Assembly (NCBI GenBank): GCA_902512325.1
Contig: CABXIT010000001.1
Coordinates: 72,207 to 113,938 of the forward strand
Origin: an uncultured Alphaproteobacteria bacterium
Lineage (GTDB): Bacteria; Pseudomonadota; Alphaproteobacteria; HIMB59; GCA-002718135
Direction: 5' to 3'
DNA: 41,732 nucleotides
The first letter of the stretch is position 1; the number at the start of each line of letters is the position of its first letter. Shown one piece after another: positions 7,469 through 18,154 of the stretch. The notes under the pieces are model-generated. The model was given only the letters and a program-made list of their open reading frames with translations, searched no databases and had not been told where the DNA came from. A program made the translations under genes and the position numbers.

Positions 7469-8989
7469 ATGGCAAAACAAAAAATTAAAGTAATTAGAGA
7501 AGAGATGCTCCAAGTAGCAAATAATGTTGCTCAAGAAAAAAACATAGATCAGGATTCGGTTTTTACAGCAATGGAGCAGGCATTAGAAAAGTCTGCACGT
7601 GTAAAATACGGTAACGAAAGAGACATAAGGGTGAGCATAGATAGAGATACTGGAGATATAATTTTAAAATCATTTCTTATAGTAGTTGAGAGTTACTCTG
7701 AAGAACAGGCAAAAGAGATTTTACTTGCTGATGCAAAAAAGATTAAATCAGATATTTCAGTTGGTGAATTTATAACTAAAGATCTTCCTCCTATTGAATT
7801 GGGTCGTGTTGCAGCTCAAAATGCAAAAGGAGTTATTATTCAAAAAGTTAGAGAAGCAGATAAATCAAAACAATTTGAGGAATACAAAGATAAAGTAGGT
7901 GAAATAGCTATTGGGATTGTTAAGAGGATAGAATTTGGAAACCTGATTGTTGATTTAGGTAAAAGTGAAGCAATAATAAAAAGAGAAGAACTAATCCCAA
8001 GAGAAACATTTAAAAATGGTGATAGAGTTAGGGCTTATATTTATGAAGTTAAAAATGATATAAAGGGTTATCAAGTTTTTTTATCAAGAACTCACCCACA
8101 GTTCATTTCTAAATTATTTACTCAAGAAGTTCCTGAAATTTATGAAGGAGTAATTAAAGTAAAAAGTGTTGCAAGAGATCCAGGATCTAGAGCTAAAATA
8201 AGTATTTATACAGAAGATTCAACAATAGACCCAGTTGGAGCATGTGTAGGAATGAGAGGATCAAGAGTTCAGGCTGTTGTAAATGAACTTCAAGGTGAAA
8301 AAATTGATATTGTCACTTGGTCAGAAAATCAAGCAACTTTTTTAGCTAATGCTCTTGCACCAGCTGAGGTTAGCAAAATTTTTTTATATGAAGAAAAAAA
8401 GAAAGTTGAAGTTGTTATTCCTGATGAACAGTTGAGCTTGGCTATTGGTAGAAAAGGACAAAATGTTAAACTTGCTTCTGGTTTAACAAATTTAGAAATT
8501 GATATACTTACAGAAGACGAGGAATCAGAAAGAAGACAGCAGGAATTTAAAGATAAAAGTACAATGTTATCTGAGGTTTTAGATGTTGAAGATGTAATAG
8601 CTCAATTGTTAGTAACAGAAGGATATGTCTCAGTAGGCGCAATAGCTGCAGAAAATTTAGAAAATATTGAAAAAATTGAAGGATTTGATACCGATCTTGC
8701 AAGCGAAATTATTTCAAGATCTAAAAATTATCTTAAAGAATTAGAGCAAAATAATTTAAAACTAGTTAACGAAAAAATAAAAGATGAAAATTTAAAAAAT
8801 ATTGAAGGAATGACTGTCCCTATGCTTGCTCTATTAGCTAAGGAAGATATTTTAACATTAAATGATTTTGCAGAACTAGCAACATTTGAACTTATTGATA
8901 AAGAAGAGGGAATATTTAAATCACTTGATGTTGAAGAAGAGTTAGTAAATAACATGATTATGGAAGCCAGAAAGAACTGGTTTGATTAA
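7469..8989 (+). CDS. nusA: Transcription termination/antitermination factor NusA
   Basis: NusA binds RNA polymerase and nascent RNA to modulate pausing, termination and antitermination. The 506-residue protein shows the N-terminal RNAP-binding domain (ELLQ-type helix EEMLQVANNVAQEKNID), the S1 domain (GIVKRIEFGNLIVDLG), two KH domains (DPVGACVGMRGSRVQAVVNEL; LSLAIGRKGQNVKLAS) and C-terminal acidic repeats ending in KNWFD. I choose the ATG at 7469 (MAKQKIK) because an in-frame GTG at 7436 lies inside the attenuator hairpin and would add 11 unrelated residues. rimP, normally upstream, and ylxR, normally downstream, are absent; infB follows after 22 bases. Confidence 0.95.
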   Translation: MAKQKIKVIREEMLQVANNVAQEKNIDQDSVFTAMEQALEKSARVKYGNERDIRVSIDRDTGDIILKSFLIVVESYSEEQAKEILLADAKKIKSDISVGEFITKDLPPIELGRVAAQNAKGVIIQKVREADKSKQFEEYKDKVGEIAIGIVKRIEFGNLIVDLGKSEAIIKREELIPRETFKNGDRVRAYIYEVKNDIKGYQVFLSRTHPQFISKLFTQEVPEIYEGVIKVKSVARDPGSRAKISIYTEDSTIDPVGACVGMRGSRVQAVVNELQGEKIDIVTWSENQATFLANALAPAEVSKIFLYEEKKKVEVVIPDEQLSLAIGRKGQNVKLASGLTNLEIDILTEDEESERRQQEFKDKSTMLSEVLDVEDVIAQLLVTEGYVSVGAIAAENLENIEKIEGFDTDLASEIISRSKNYLKELEQNNLKLVNEKIKDENLKNIEGMTVPMLALLAKEDILTLNDFAELATFELIDKEEGIFKSLDVEEELVNNMIMEARKNWFD

Positions 8990-9011
8990 TCTTAATTAAT
9001 AAGAGTTTAAA

Positions 9012-11243
9012 TTGGATAAAAGTAAAGATAATAAAAAAAAACCATTAAAACTATCTTCTTCTGGAAGAATGCAAATTAGGAAGAACTTAGGCCCAAGTGG
9101 AGAAAAACCTAAGCCTTCTGGAAGTAAAAAAACTATACAAATTGTATTTAGGAACAAAAATAATCAACAAAAAAGCACATCAACTTCTCAATCTAATTAT
9201 AGAGGATCTTCTTCTTTTAGATCATCACCTAATCAAATAAATACGAATTTCACTCCAGTAAACAAAAATAAAACTTTTGATAATAAAAATAAAAAAAGCT
9301 CTGATTTAAAAAAACAGCAACCAAAAAAATCAACTTTAAAACCTGTTGATGGTGATTTTAACAAGATTGATGCAAAGAAGATTCTTGAGCAAGAAGAACA
9401 AGAATATGATAGATTTCCAAGTTTAGCCAAAATTAAAAGAGCAAGAGAAAAAGAAAGGCTTCAAGCCCAAGATCAAAATGATAATAATAAAATATCAAGG
9501 GAAGTTTCTATCCCTGAAGTAATAACAGTGCAAGATTTAGCAAATAGAATGGCAGAAAAAACTGCTGATGTTGTAAAATCTTTAATGAAAATGGGAGTAA
9601 TGGCAAACGCTGCTCAATCTTTAGATGTTGATACCGCAGAATTGGTTGTTGCAGAGTTAGGTCATAAATCATTTAGAATTACAGATGATGATTTGTTAAA
9701 AGATATAGAAGATTTTAAGGATCCAGAAGAGAGTTTAGTTTCGAGAGCTCCAGTTGTTACTATAATGGGACATGTTGATCATGGAAAAACCAGTATATTA
9801 GATGCTTTTAGAAGCTCGAATGTAGTTGCGGGAGAATCAGGAGGAATAACACAACATATTGGAGCCTACCAAATTGGAGAAAAAGATAAAAAAATTACTT
9901 TTATAGATACTCCTGGGCATGCAGCATTTTCCAATATGAGGGCAAGAGGCGCAAAAACAACAGACATTATTATTCTAGTCGTAGCAGCTGATGATAGTTT
10001 AAAGCCCCAAACAATAGAGTCAATTGCACACGCAAAAGCAGCAAAAGTTCCTATAATTGTTGCAATAAATAAAATAGATTTACCAAATATAGATCCTGAA
10101 AAAGTTAGACAAGATTTATTAACTCAAGAAATAATTGTAGAAAAGTTAAGCGGAGATGTTTTAGATGTTGAGGTTTCTGCTATTAAAAAAACAAATTTAG
10201 ATAAACTTAAAGAGGCAATTTTACTCCAAGCTGATATTTTAAATTTAAAAGCTAATCCAAACAGAGCAGCTAGAGGTTCAATAATAGAGTCTAAATTAGA
10301 AAAAGGACGTGGTTCTGTAGCTACTGTACTCGTACAAAAAGGAACACTTAAGGTAAGTGATATATTTGTTTCTGGATCTGAATGGGGCAAAGTAAAAGCA
10401 CTTGTTGATGATAATGGAAAGAATATAAAAAAAGCTGTTCCTTCAACACCAGTTGAGGTTTTAGGGTTTGACTCGAACCCTCTTGCAGGAGATGATTTTA
10501 TTGTTGTTGAAAGTGAAGCTATAGCTAGAAAAATCGCTGAGTATCGTTTTAACAAACTAAAAATTAAAAAAAATAAAGTAGTAAAATCAAATGTTGAAGA
10601 AATGTTTGAACAAATTAACCAAGGTCAGGCATCATCTTTACCAGTTATTATAAAAGCTGATGTTCAAGGGTCCGCAGAAGCAATTGAGAGTTCTGTAAAA
10701 AAATTATCAACAACTGAAGTTGAAGTTACTGTTGTTCATAAAGGCGTAGGAGCTATTACTGAAAGTGATGTAGCTCTTGCTAACTCAAGTAAAGGATTCA
10801 TTATTGGATTTAATGTTAGGGCATTACCTCATGCAAGAGATGTTGCAAAAAGAGACGGGGTTGATATGAAATATTATTCAATAATATATGAATTAATTGA
10901 TGATGTTAAAAATTTATTATCTGGGTTACTTACACCTGACATTTCAGAAAAAATAACAGGCAATGTTGAAATTAGAGAAATTTTTAGTATTACAAAAATT
11001 GGCAATATTGCAGGATGTATGGTTAAGGACGGTATTGTAACAAGAAATTCTCAAATTAGATTATTAAGAGATAATGTTGTTATTCACACAGGTGAATTAG
11101 CAAGCCTGAAAAGGTTTAAAGAAGAAGTAAAAGAAGTTAAAAGTGGATTTGAGTGTGGACTTATGATTGAAAATTATTCCGATATTAAAATTGGTGATAT
11201 TATTGAGACCTATCAAGAAATCAAAACAGAAAGAAAATTGTAA
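9012..11243 (+). CDS. infB: Translation initiation factor IF-2
   Basis: IF-2 is the GTPase that positions initiator tRNA and joins ribosomal subunits. The N-terminus is a Lys/Ser/Asn-rich linker (~1-165) followed by an IF2N segment, then the G domain with GHVDHGKT (G1), DTPGH (G3) and NKID (G4), and domains II-IV ending in the fMet-tRNA-binding C2 region (SGFECGLMIENYSDIKIGDIIE). At 743 residues it is shorter than E. coli IF2-alpha (890), the loss being in the N-terminal linker. The start is TTG at 9012: an in-frame stop lies at 9000 and a weak purine-rich AAGAG sits 6 bases upstream. Start LKLSSSGRMQIRK resembles alphaproteobacterial IF-2 (TLSLKR type). Confidence 0.96.
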   Translation: MDKSKDNKKKPLKLSSSGRMQIRKNLGPSGEKPKPSGSKKTIQIVFRNKNNQQKSTSTSQSNYRGSSSFRSSPNQINTNFTPVNKNKTFDNKNKKSSDLKKQQPKKSTLKPVDGDFNKIDAKKILEQEEQEYDRFPSLAKIKRAREKERLQAQDQNDNNKISREVSIPEVITVQDLANRMAEKTADVVKSLMKMGVMANAAQSLDVDTAELVVAELGHKSFRITDDDLLKDIEDFKDPEESLVSRAPVVTIMGHVDHGKTSILDAFRSSNVVAGESGGITQHIGAYQIGEKDKKITFIDTPGHAAFSNMRARGAKTTDIIILVVAADDSLKPQTIESIAHAKAAKVPIIVAINKIDLPNIDPEKVRQDLLTQEIIVEKLSGDVLDVEVSAIKKTNLDKLKEAILLQADILNLKANPNRAARGSIIESKLEKGRGSVATVLVQKGTLKVSDIFVSGSEWGKVKALVDDNGKNIKKAVPSTPVEVLGFDSNPLAGDDFIVVESEAIARKIAEYRFNKLKIKKNKVVKSNVEEMFEQINQGQASSLPVIIKADVQGSAEAIESSVKKLSTTEVEVTVVHKGVGAITESDVALANSSKGFIIGFNVRALPHARDVAKRDGVDMKYYSIIYELIDDVKNLLSGLLTPDISEKITGNVEIREIFSITKIGNIAGCMVKDGIVTRNSQIRLLRDNVVIHTGELASLKRFKEEVKEVKSGFECGLMIENYSDIKIGDIIETYQEIKTERKL

Positions 11244-11258
11244 AGTATAAGTTTATTT

Positions 11259-11639
11259 ATGAGTAATCAAATGTCTTCACAAAGGCAAATGAGATTTAGT
11301 GAATTAATTAGATCTTTAATTAGTGAGTGTTTATTAGTTGAGGATTTTTATAATTTTGCTTTTGAAACTGCATCTATTACCATTTCATATGTTAAAATGA
11401 GTAAAGATCTTAGAATTGCAAATGTTTATTTAATGCCATTAGGTGGAGAAAATAAAAATAAAATAGTTGAAGAGCTAAATAATCAGAAATATATCTTTCA
11501 GAAATTCTTATCTAGAGCAAAATTAAATTCTAAGTTTACACCAAAAATAAATTTTTATTTAGATGATTCTTTTGATGAGGCTGAGAAAATTGAAAAACTA
11601 CTTTTAAATAAAAAAGTTTCTAGAGATTTAGATGGATGA
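11259..11639 (+). CDS. rbfA: Ribosome-binding factor A
   Basis: RbfA is a KH-fold factor for late 16S rRNA processing and cold adaptation. The opening SSQRQMRFSELIRSLISECL matches the family start (R..R.....i...l...l), and ITISYVKMSKDLRIANVYLMPL is its central KH-like strand-helix. Length 126 is typical. It lies 15 bases after infB and its TGA overlaps truB by 8 bases, the standard infB-rbfA-truB arrangement. Confidence 0.92.
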   Translation: MSNQMSSQRQMRFSELIRSLISECLLVEDFYNFAFETASITISYVKMSKDLRIANVYLMPLGGENKNKIVEELNNQKYIFQKFLSRAKLNSKFTPKINFYLDDSFDEAEKIEKLLLNKKVSRDLDG

Positions 11640-12540
11640 AAAAAAGCAAGGCTGGTTAAATATATACAAACCAGTTGGAATAAGTTCTTTTTCAGCAATT
11701 TATAAAATTAAGAAAAAATTTAATATTAAAAAAATAGGTCACGCTGGCACATTAGATCCTAATGCCGAAGGAATTCTTCCTATTGCTATTAATAAAACGA
11801 CTAAATTAATTCCATTTGTAAGTTACAGCTCAAAAAAATATAATTTTAAAATAAAATGGGGAGAACAAACATCAACTGATGACTCAGAGGGTGAAATAAT
11901 AAATTTTAGTAATACAATTCCAAACGAAGAAGAAATAAATAAAATAATAAATTTATTCTTAGGTTATATTGACCAGGTACCCCCAAAGGCTTCTGCTATA
12001 AAAGTAAATGGAAAAAGAGCCTATGATATTTTACGTGCTAATAAAAATTTTTCATTAAAATCGAAAAAAGTATTTTTAAAATCAATCTCTTTTCTTAACT
12101 CTAATAACAATACATCTAACTTTTCAATTGAGTGTGGAAAAGGTTTTTATGTAAGGAGTCTTGCAAGAGATATAGCCCATCAATTAATGACATTTGGTCA
12201 TGTAATTGAACTTAAAAGGACTAAAGTTGGTAATTTTACTGAAAAATCAACAATTTTGCTGGACGATCTTCTAAAAATAGGGCAAAGCGAGTTCGAATTT
12301 AATTTTATCCACTCTTCAATATCTATGCTGGACGACATCTTGGCTTATGAAGTTGAAGAAAGGAATGATCTAAATGATCTTTCTTTAGGTAAATCAATTT
12401 TTATTAATAAAAACAAATTAATAAAAAAACCATTAAATTCAGATAAAAAAGAATTAGTTTTTTTATCAAATAAGGGAAATATTATTTCCTTTGGCAAATT
12501 AAGTGGAGATTTGTTTCAACCAAATAAAGTTTTAACATAG
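11632..12540 (+). CDS. truB: tRNA pseudouridine(55) synthase TruB
   Basis: TruB isomerises U55 in the T-loop of tRNAs. The catalytic motif [16 protein letters not shown] (~36-51) includes the catalytic Asp; [14 protein letters not shown] is the normal N-terminal strand and [20 protein letters not shown] and [12 protein letters not shown] are the further family boxes. The protein has 302 residues. ATG at 11632 overlaps the rbfA end. rpsO follows after 8 bases with a good Shine-Dalgarno sequence overlapping the truB stop. Confidence 0.95.
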   Translation: MDEKKQGWLNIYKPVGISSFSAIYKIKKKFNIKKIGHAGTLDPNAEGILPIAINKTTKLIPFVSYSSKKYNFKIKWGEQTSTDDSEGEIINFSNTIPNEEEINKIINLFLGYIDQVPPKASAIKVNGKRAYDILRANKNFSLKSKKVFLKSISFLNSNNNTSNFSIECGKGFYVRSLARDIAHQLMTFGHVIELKRTKVGNFTEKSTILLDDLLKIGQSEFEFNFIHSSISMLDDILAYEVEERNDLNDLSLGKSIFINKNKLIKKPLNSDKKELVFLSNKGNIISFGKLSGDLFQPNKVLT

Positions 12541-12548
12541 GAGTTATG

Positions 12549-12818
12549 ATGTCGATAAAAAAAGAAGTTAAAAAAGATTTAATTAGTAAATTTTCAATTA
12601 ATGATAAAGACACAGGTTCAGCAGAAGTTCAAATTGCAGTTTTAACTGAAAGAATAAACAATTTGATAGAGCATTTTAAAAATCATAAACATGACAATCA
12701 TTCTAAAAGAGGACTTGTTGCTTTAGTAAATAACAGAAAAAAATTATTATCTTATCTTTCTAAAAAAGATAATGAAAAATATATGAAATTAATAAAAGAA
12801 CTAAATATTAGAGGTTAG
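12549..12818 (+). CDS. rpsO: 30S ribosomal protein S15
   Basis: S15 is a primary 16S rRNA binder in the platform of the small subunit. [26 protein letters not shown]-type helix and the [19 protein letters not shown] region identify it, and 89 residues is exactly the usual length. Two tandem ATGs occur at 12546 and 12549; I choose the second because AGGAG (12539-12543) is then 5 bases away rather than 2, and the product MSIKK then has the normal length. This is one of the few clear ribosome binding sites in the window. pnp follows after 29 bases. Confidence 0.95.
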   Translation: MSIKKEVKKDLISKFSINDKDTGSAEVQIAVLTERINNLIEHFKNHKHDNHSKRGLVALVNNRKKLLSYLSKKDNEKYMKLIKELNIRG

Positions 12819-12847
12819 TTTAAGTAGAAATAGAAAAGAGAAAAAAG

Positions 12848-14932
12848 ATGTTTGATGTAAAAAAAGTAGAATTAGAATGGGCAGGAAACAAATTAACAAT
12901 TGAGACTGGAAAAATAGCAAGACAAGCTGATGCATCAGTAGTTGTTACTTATGGTGGAACAACTGTAATGACAAATGTTGTTGCGGCTAAAAAAGTAAAA
13001 CCAGATATGGATTTTTTCCCATTAACAGTAAATTATCAGGAAAAGTTTTATTCAGTAGGTAAAATTCCAGGTGGTTTTTTTAAAAGGGAAGCAAGACCAA
13101 CAGAAAAAGAAACATTAATTTGCAGATTAATTGATAGACCAATTAGACCATTATTTCACAAAGATTTTAAAAATGAAACTCAGGTTACGTGCACAGTTTT
13201 ATCACATGATCAAGAAAATGATTCAGATATTGTTGCATTAATAGCAGCCAGTACAGCAGTAACATTATCAGGTTTACCATTTATGGGTCCATTAGGTGCT
13301 TCGAAAATAGGTTTAGTTGATGATAAACTAATTGTTAATCCTACAATACAAGAAATAAAAAATTCAAAATTAGATTTAGTTGTTGCTGGGACTAAAAATG
13401 GGGTTCTTATGGTTGAATCTGAAGCTCATCAATTAAGTGAAGAGAAAATGCTAGAAGCTGTAGTTTTAGGACAACAGTCTTACTTGCCAGTTATTGATGC
13501 AATAATATCACTAGCTAAACAGGCTGCAAAAGAACCATGGGATATTCCAGAAAAAGATAGCGAGATTGTTAGTCTTCCTAAGTTAATTTCTGATGAATAT
13601 GCAAGTAAGTTTAATGAAGCTTATCAATTAACAGAAAAACAAAAACGTGTAGAAAAATTAAAAGAAATTAAGAGTGAAATTGAAGAAAAATATTTAAGTG
13701 AAACACTTACAGCGGTAACTGTATCTGATGCTATTAAGTCAGTTGAAAAAGATATTGTTAGAGGCGAGCTTCTTAAAACAGGAAAGCGAATAGATGGACG
13801 TGATACTAAGACAGTAAGACCTATCGTATGTGAAACTGGTGTATTGAGTCGAACACATGGATCGGCATTGTTTACTAGAGGAGAAACACAAGCCTTGGTT
13901 GTTACAACTCTTGGGACAGGAATGGATGAACAAAGAATTGATGCTATAGAAGGGGAATATAAAGAAAATTTTATGCTTCATTATAATTTTCCTCCATATT
14001 CAGTTGGAGAGGTTGGAAGAGTTGGCTCGACAAGCAGAAGAGAAATTGGTCATGGTAAACTAGCATGGAGAGCAATTCATCCAATGTTACCATCTAACGA
14101 TCAATTTCCATACACTTATAGAGTTGTATCTGAGATAACAGAATCAAATGGTTCAAGCTCTATGGCAACAGTTTGCGGAACCTCTATGTCTTTAATGGAT
14201 GCAGGTGTTCCACTTGAAAAATCAATTGCTGGTATAGCTATGGGTTTAATCAAAGAAAATGATGATTATGTTGTTTTGTCAGATATTCTTGGTGATGAAG
14301 ATCATTTAGGTGATATGGATTTCAAAGTTGCTGGAACAAAAGATGGAATAACATCTTTACAAATGGATATTAAAATTACTAGCATTACATCGGCTATTAT
14401 GAAAGAAGCGCTTGAGCAAGCTAAAGATGGTAGAATTCATATTTTGGGTGAAATGGCAAAAGCAATTGAAAAACCCCAAGAAAAAATTTCTGAGTATGCC
14501 CCAACGATTACTACTTTTCATGTGCACAAGGATAAAATAAGAGAAGTAATTGGTAAAGGTGGGGCAGTAATTAGAGAGATTAGTGAAACTACTGGTGCTA
14601 AAATTGAAATTGACGATGAGGGCTTAGTAAGTGTTGCTGCTGTAGATGCAAAATCTGGTACTGATGCGATAGAATGGATTAAAGGTATTGTGGAAGAACC
14701 TGAGATAGGCAAAATTTATGAAGGTAAAGTTGTAAAGCTTATGGATTTTGGCGCCTTTGTTAATTTTATGGGCTCAAAAGATGGTTTAGTTCACATTAGT
14801 CAACTTAAGAATGAAAGAGTAGAAAAAGTAAGCGATGTTATTAATGAGGGCGATGTTGTAAAAGTCAAAGTTCTAGATGTAGATGCTAGAGGTAAGGTTA
14901 AGCTCTCAATGAAAGAAGTTGAGGCTGAATAG
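12848..14932 (+). CDS. pnp: Polyribonucleotide nucleotidyltransferase (PNPase)
   Basis: PNPase is the phosphorolytic 3'-5' exoribonuclease of the degradosome. The 694-residue protein has two RNase PH cores (first ~1-220, with [22 protein letters not shown]-type loop; second ~300-545, with [16 protein letters not shown] and SLMDAGVPL), a KH domain ([15 protein letters not shown], ~560-575) and a C-terminal S1 domain ([15 protein letters not shown]). Length is normal. A purine-rich AAGAGAAAAAAG runs up to the ATG. The rpsO-pnp order is conserved across proteobacteria. The last 14 bases overlap the next gene. Confidence 0.97.
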   Translation: MFDVKKVELEWAGNKLTIETGKIARQADASVVVTYGGTTVMTNVVAAKKVKPDMDFFPLTVNYQEKFYSVGKIPGGFFKREARPTEKETLICRLIDRPIRPLFHKDFKNETQVTCTVLSHDQENDSDIVALIAASTAVTLSGLPFMGPLGASKIGLVDDKLIVNPTIQEIKNSKLDLVVAGTKNGVLMVESEAHQLSEEKMLEAVVLGQQSYLPVIDAIISLAKQAAKEPWDIPEKDSEIVSLPKLISDEYASKFNEAYQLTEKQKRVEKLKEIKSEIEEKYLSETLTAVTVSDAIKSVEKDIVRGELLKTGKRIDGRDTKTVRPIVCETGVLSRTHGSALFTRGETQALVVTTLGTGMDEQRIDAIEGEYKENFMLHYNFPPYSVGEVGRVGSTSRREIGHGKLAWRAIHPMLPSNDQFPYTYRVVSEITESNGSSSMATVCGTSMSLMDAGVPLEKSIAGIAMGLIKENDDYVVLSDILGDEDHLGDMDFKVAGTKDGITSLQMDIKITSITSAIMKEALEQAKDGRIHILGEMAKAIEKPQEKISEYAPTITTFHVHKDKIREVIGKGGAVIREISETTGAKIEIDDEGLVSVAAVDAKSGTDAIEWIKGIVEEPEIGKIYEGKVVKLMDFGAFVNFMGSKDGLVHISQLKNERVEKVSDVINEGDVVKVKVLDVDARGKVKLSMKEVEAE

Positions 14933-15665
14933 TAAATTTATATTACCAAAGCTTATTGGTCATAGAGGGGTAAAAGATTTAAAACCTGAAAATACTTTAG
15001 AGTCTATTATAACAGCATTCGATCTTGGTCTTGAATGCGTAGAAATAGATGTAAAAGTTAGTAAGGATAATATCCCTCTATTACTTCATGATGATACTTT
15101 AGATAGAACTACAAATGGATCTGGACTAGTTTGTAATTTTACATTTGATGAGATAAATCAACTTGATGCAGGTTATTATTTTTATAAATCAAATACAGAA
15201 ATTAAAGTTCCAAGTTTAACAAGTGTTTTAGATTTAGTTAAAAAAAAACAAAAATATTTAAATATTGAACTTAAACCAAATAAAAAATATGAAGGATTAA
15301 ACGTAAAAAAAATATTACAAGAAATTAAGCAAGTCTCATATGATAAGATTTATTTTTCAAGTTTTGATCTTTCAAGTTGTGTAAGTTTAAAAAAAAGTGC
15401 ACCTCATTTACTATGTGGTTTTTTAAATGATGATTTTAATAAAGTTAACATCAATGAGACTATTGATATTTGTAAAAAATATAATTTTTTTAGTTGCGGT
15501 ATTAATTTAAATTTTTTTTCTAACTCTATTGTTAACCAATTTGTGGAAAATGAAATTCAAGTAACAGTTTATGCTGATAATAATATTTGTGAAGTGCAAG
15601 CTCAGAACTTATGGAGTAATAAAGTTACTAGTATATTTGTTGATGATCCTCGTGAATATTTTTAA
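14919..15665 (+). CDS. Glycerophosphodiester phosphodiesterase (GDPD family)
   Basis: A 248-residue GDPD/UgpQ-like enzyme that hydrolyses glycerophosphodiesters to glycerol-3-phosphate and an alcohol. Visible: [17 protein letters not shown] (~14-30, catalytic His and metal Glu), [26 protein letters not shown]-type segment (metal Glu/Asp, second catalytic His) and NIELKPN. No signal peptide is present, so it is probably cytosolic, which suits phospholipid-headgroup recycling or phosphorus scavenging (inference). The start is TTG at 14919 inside the pnp end (14-base overlap). Its TAA stop shares the palindrome TTAA with the stop of the convergent fabI. Confidence 0.88.
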   Translation: MRLNSKFILPKLIGHRGVKDLKPENTLESIITAFDLGLECVEIDVKVSKDNIPLLLHDDTLDRTTNGSGLVCNFTFDEINQLDAGYYFYKSNTEIKVPSLTSVLDLVKKKQKYLNIELKPNKKYEGLNVKKILQEIKQVSYDKIYFSSFDLSSCVSLKKSAPHLLCGFLNDDFNKVNINETIDICKKYNFFSCGINLNFFSNSIVNQFVENEIQVTVYADNNICEVQAQNLWSNKVTSIFVDDPREYF

Positions 15666-16432
15666 CTTTTTGGCATTCCAACAATATTAAAACCACAATC
15701 AACATAATGAATCTCTCCAGTTATCGCTGAAGATAAATCACTGACTAAATATAATGCTGAATTACCTAATTCTTCTAGATTTACATTTCTTTTTAAGGAA
15801 GAATTCTTGCTTGTATAATTAAAAACATCTCTTGCATTAGCAATTGCTGCACCAGCAAGTGTTCTCATTGGGCCTGCAGAAATTGCATTAACTCTTACAT
15901 TTTGATTACCTAAATCAACACTTAAATATTTAACACTTGCCTCAAGAGCTGCTTTAGCTACTCCCATGACATTATAATTTGGCATAACTTTATTTGCTCC
16001 ATGAAAACTTAATGTAACTAAACTTCCTCCATTATTTATTATGGGTTGGAATAACTTTGCTATCCTTGTAAAGGAATAACAAGATATAGAGAGGCTATTA
16101 ATAAAATTATCTTTAGAAGTATCTACATACCGACCGTTTAATTCATTTTTATCAGAATATGCAACGGCATGAATAATGAAATCGATTTTGTCAAATTTTT
16201 TTTTAATTTGATTTACTGTATTTTTTAAATGATTTTCGTTATTAACATCACATTCAATCAAGATATCTGAATTAACTTTATCTGCTAAAGGTTTAACTCT
16301 TTTTAACAGCGTACTATTTTGATAGGTAATAGCTAATTCAGCACCATTTGCATGTAATTGTCTAGCGATACCCCAAGCAATTGAATGATCATTTGCGATT
16401 CCAATTATTAAACCCTTTTTGCCTTTAATCAT
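15662..16432 (-). CDS. fabI: Enoyl-[acyl-carrier-protein] reductase FabI (NADH)
   Basis: FabI performs the last reduction of each fatty-acid elongation cycle. It is a 256-residue short-chain dehydrogenase-type protein with the FabI-specific nucleotide loop [13 protein letters not shown] (~11-23) and the catalytic Tyr153-x6-Lys160 in [13 protein letters not shown]. The residue equivalent to E. coli Tyr146 is Phe143 (LSFHGANK where SYLGAE is usual). It is the last gene of the fabA-fabB-fabI operon, overlapping fabB by 8 bases. Its stop overlaps the stop of the GDPD gene on the other strand. Confidence 0.95.
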   Translation of the reverse strand: MIKGKKGLIIGIANDHSIAWGIARQLHANGAELAITYQNSTLLKRVKPLADKVNSDILIECDVNNENHLKNTVNQIKKKFDKIDFIIHAVAYSDKNELNGRYVDTSKDNFINSLSISCYSFTRIAKLFQPIINNGGSLVTLSFHGANKVMPNYNVMGVAKAALEASVKYLSVDLGNQNVRVNAISAGPMRTLAGAAIANARDVFNYTSKNSSLKRNVNLEELGNSALYLVSDLSSAITGEIHYVDCGFNIVGMPKS

Positions 16433-17642
16433 TGTACCTAGAAATCAATAGTGTTGCATTTGTACCGCCAAAACCAAAGCTATTTGAAAGGATATTTACA
16501 ATTTTGTTATTCTGTTCAGTTGCTAGAAGGATATTATGATCTTTTGCTTTATCATCTAATGAATTTATATTTGCTGAACCACTTAGAAAATTATTATTCA
16601 TCATTAAAAGAGAATATATTGCTTCATGAACACCTGTTGCTCCTAGGGAGTGACCGGTTAAAGATTTAGTAGAACTAATTTTGGGTATATTTTCTCCAAA
16701 TACTTTTTTGATTGCTTCCAGTTCTTTTAAGTCACCTATTGTTGTACTCGTGCCATGTGAATTTATATAATCCACTTTGCCCTTGATATTTTTTATTGCC
16801 ATTTTCATACATCTTTCAGCACCTTCGCCAGACGGTTGCACCATATCATATCCATCAGAGGTAGCGCCATATCCAGTAATCTCACCATATATTTTAGCTC
16901 CTCTTGCTTTTGCATGATCAAGTTCCTCTAGTACTAATGTGCCACCACCGCCAGAAATAACAAAACCATCTCTTTCAGCATCATATGCTCTAGAAGCCAC
17001 TGATGGATTATCATTATACTTTGATGAAAGCGCTCCCATTGCATCAAAAAGAATTGATAAAGTCCAATGTAGTTCTTCTCCACCTCCTGCAAATACTATG
17101 TTTTGTTTACCCATTTGAATAAGCTCATATGCATTTCCAATGCAATGGGAGCTTGTTGAACAAGCAGAGGTAATTGAATAATTTACCCCCTTGATTTTAA
17201 ATGGAGTAGCTAGTGTTGCAGAATTTGTACTAGACATACTTCTTGGCACCATAAAAGGCCCAACTTTTTTAGAGCCACTATTTTTCCCCAACTCAGATGC
17301 TTTGTACAAATTCATAGTTGATGGACCTCCAGATCCAACAATTATGCCGGTCATTTCATTAGATACATCTTTTTCATCTAATCCAGAATCTTCAATTGCA
17401 TTTTGCATAGCTATATAATTAAATGCTGCACCATTACCCATAAAACGCAAAAGACGACGATCAATATTTTCTTCTAAATTTATATTTGGCTTGCCATGTA
17501 CTAGACTTCTAAATGAAAACTCTTTGTACTCTGGAGCAGAAGAAATGCCAGAATTTAAGTTTTTTAAATTATTAGTTACAGTTTTTGCATCATTACCAAT
17601 ACATGAAACAATACCTAGGCCTGTTATTACAACTCTATTCAT
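16425..17642 (-). CDS. fabB: 3-oxoacyl-[acyl-carrier-protein] synthase I
   Basis: FabB is the condensing enzyme needed to elongate cis-3-decenoyl-ACP in anaerobic-type unsaturated fatty-acid synthesis. The 405-residue protein has the thiolase-fold catalytic set: Cys in [10 protein letters not shown] (~161), His in [11 protein letters not shown] (~295) and [12 protein letters not shown] with Lys and the second His. The N-terminus [11 protein letters not shown] is canonical and fixes the ATG at 17642. It lies 2 bases after fabA. Assignment as FabB rather than FabF rests on the fabA pairing and on overall pattern. Confidence 0.95.
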   Translation of the reverse strand: MNRVVITGLGIVSCIGNDAKTVTNNLKNLNSGISSAPEYKEFSFRSLVHGKPNINLEENIDRRLLRFMGNGAAFNYIAMQNAIEDSGLDEKDVSNEMTGIIVGSGGPSTMNLYKASELGKNSGSKKVGPFMVPRSMSSTNSATLATPFKIKGVNYSITSACSTSSHCIGNAYELIQMGKQNIVFAGGGEELHWTLSILFDAMGALSSKYNDNPSVASRAYDAERDGFVISGGGGTLVLEELDHAKARGAKIYGEITGYGATSDGYDMVQPSGEGAERCMKMAIKNIKGKVDYINSHGTSTTIGDLKELEAIKKVFGENIPKISSTKSLTGHSLGATGVHEAIYSLLMMNNNFLSGSANINSLDDKAKDHNILLATEQNNKIVNILSNSFGFGGTNATLLISRYND

Positions 17643-17644
17643 TA

Positions 17645-18154
17645 TTATTTATTATCTGATTGAAAAAGCCCAACCTTCATATCTTTAGCTTCATATATAG
17701 GCTCACCATCTGCTTTAAGAATACCATCAGCTACTCCTAATATTAATTTTCTAAGAATTAATCTTTTAAGAGAAATATTGTAAGTTACTTTTTTTATTGT
17801 ATCTAAAACTTGTCCTGTAAATTTAACTTCACCAACACCAAGAGCCCTTCCTTTACCTGGCTGACCTAACCATCCAAGATAAAAACCAACCAATTGCCAC
17901 ATTGCATCTAAACCTAAACACCCAGGCATTACAGGATCTCCTTTGAAATGGCAGTTAAAAAACCAAAGGTCAGGTTTTATGTCTAATTCAGCAACAATTT
18001 CGCCTTTTTGAAATAAACCACCTGTTTCATTAATATTTGTAATTCTATCAAACATCAGCATTGGTGGAGATGGCAATTGAGCATTACCATTTCCAAATAA
18101 ATTACCATTTGCACAATCAATTAATTGTTCATAAGAAAAGGAATTTTTTTTCAT
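17645..18154 (-). CDS. fabA: 3-hydroxydecanoyl-[acyl-carrier-protein] dehydratase/isomerase
   Basis: FabA dehydrates 3-hydroxydecanoyl-ACP and isomerises the product to cis-3-decenoyl-ACP, the branch point to unsaturated fatty acids. The hot-dog-fold active site [20 protein letters not shown] holds the catalytic His and Asp. Length 169 is typical. In many alphaproteobacteria an Irr/Fur-type regulator precedes fabA; here a MoeB-like gene does, with 41 intergenic bases that contain a promoter-like sequence. Confidence 0.96.
   Translation of the reverse strand: MKKNSFSYEQLIDCANGNLFGNGNAQLPSPPMLMFDRITNINETGGLFQKGEIVAELDIKPDLWFFNCHFKGDPVMPGCLGLDAMWQLVGFYLGWLGQPGKGRALGVGEVKFTGQVLDTIKKVTYNISLKRLILRKLILGVADGILKADGEPIYEAKDMKVGLFQSDNK

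Noticed and set aside
9012-9500. Lys/Asn-rich N-terminal segment of infB as a separate or foreign gene
   Set aside because: A charged, low-complexity N-terminal linker is normal for IF-2, the frame is continuous into the G domain, and no start or stop divides it.
10124-10555. 143-codon minus-strand open frame inside infB
   Set aside because: Fully inside the conserved GTPase/domain II region of IF-2, Ser/Thr/Phe-rich with no recognisable domain; an antisense shadow.
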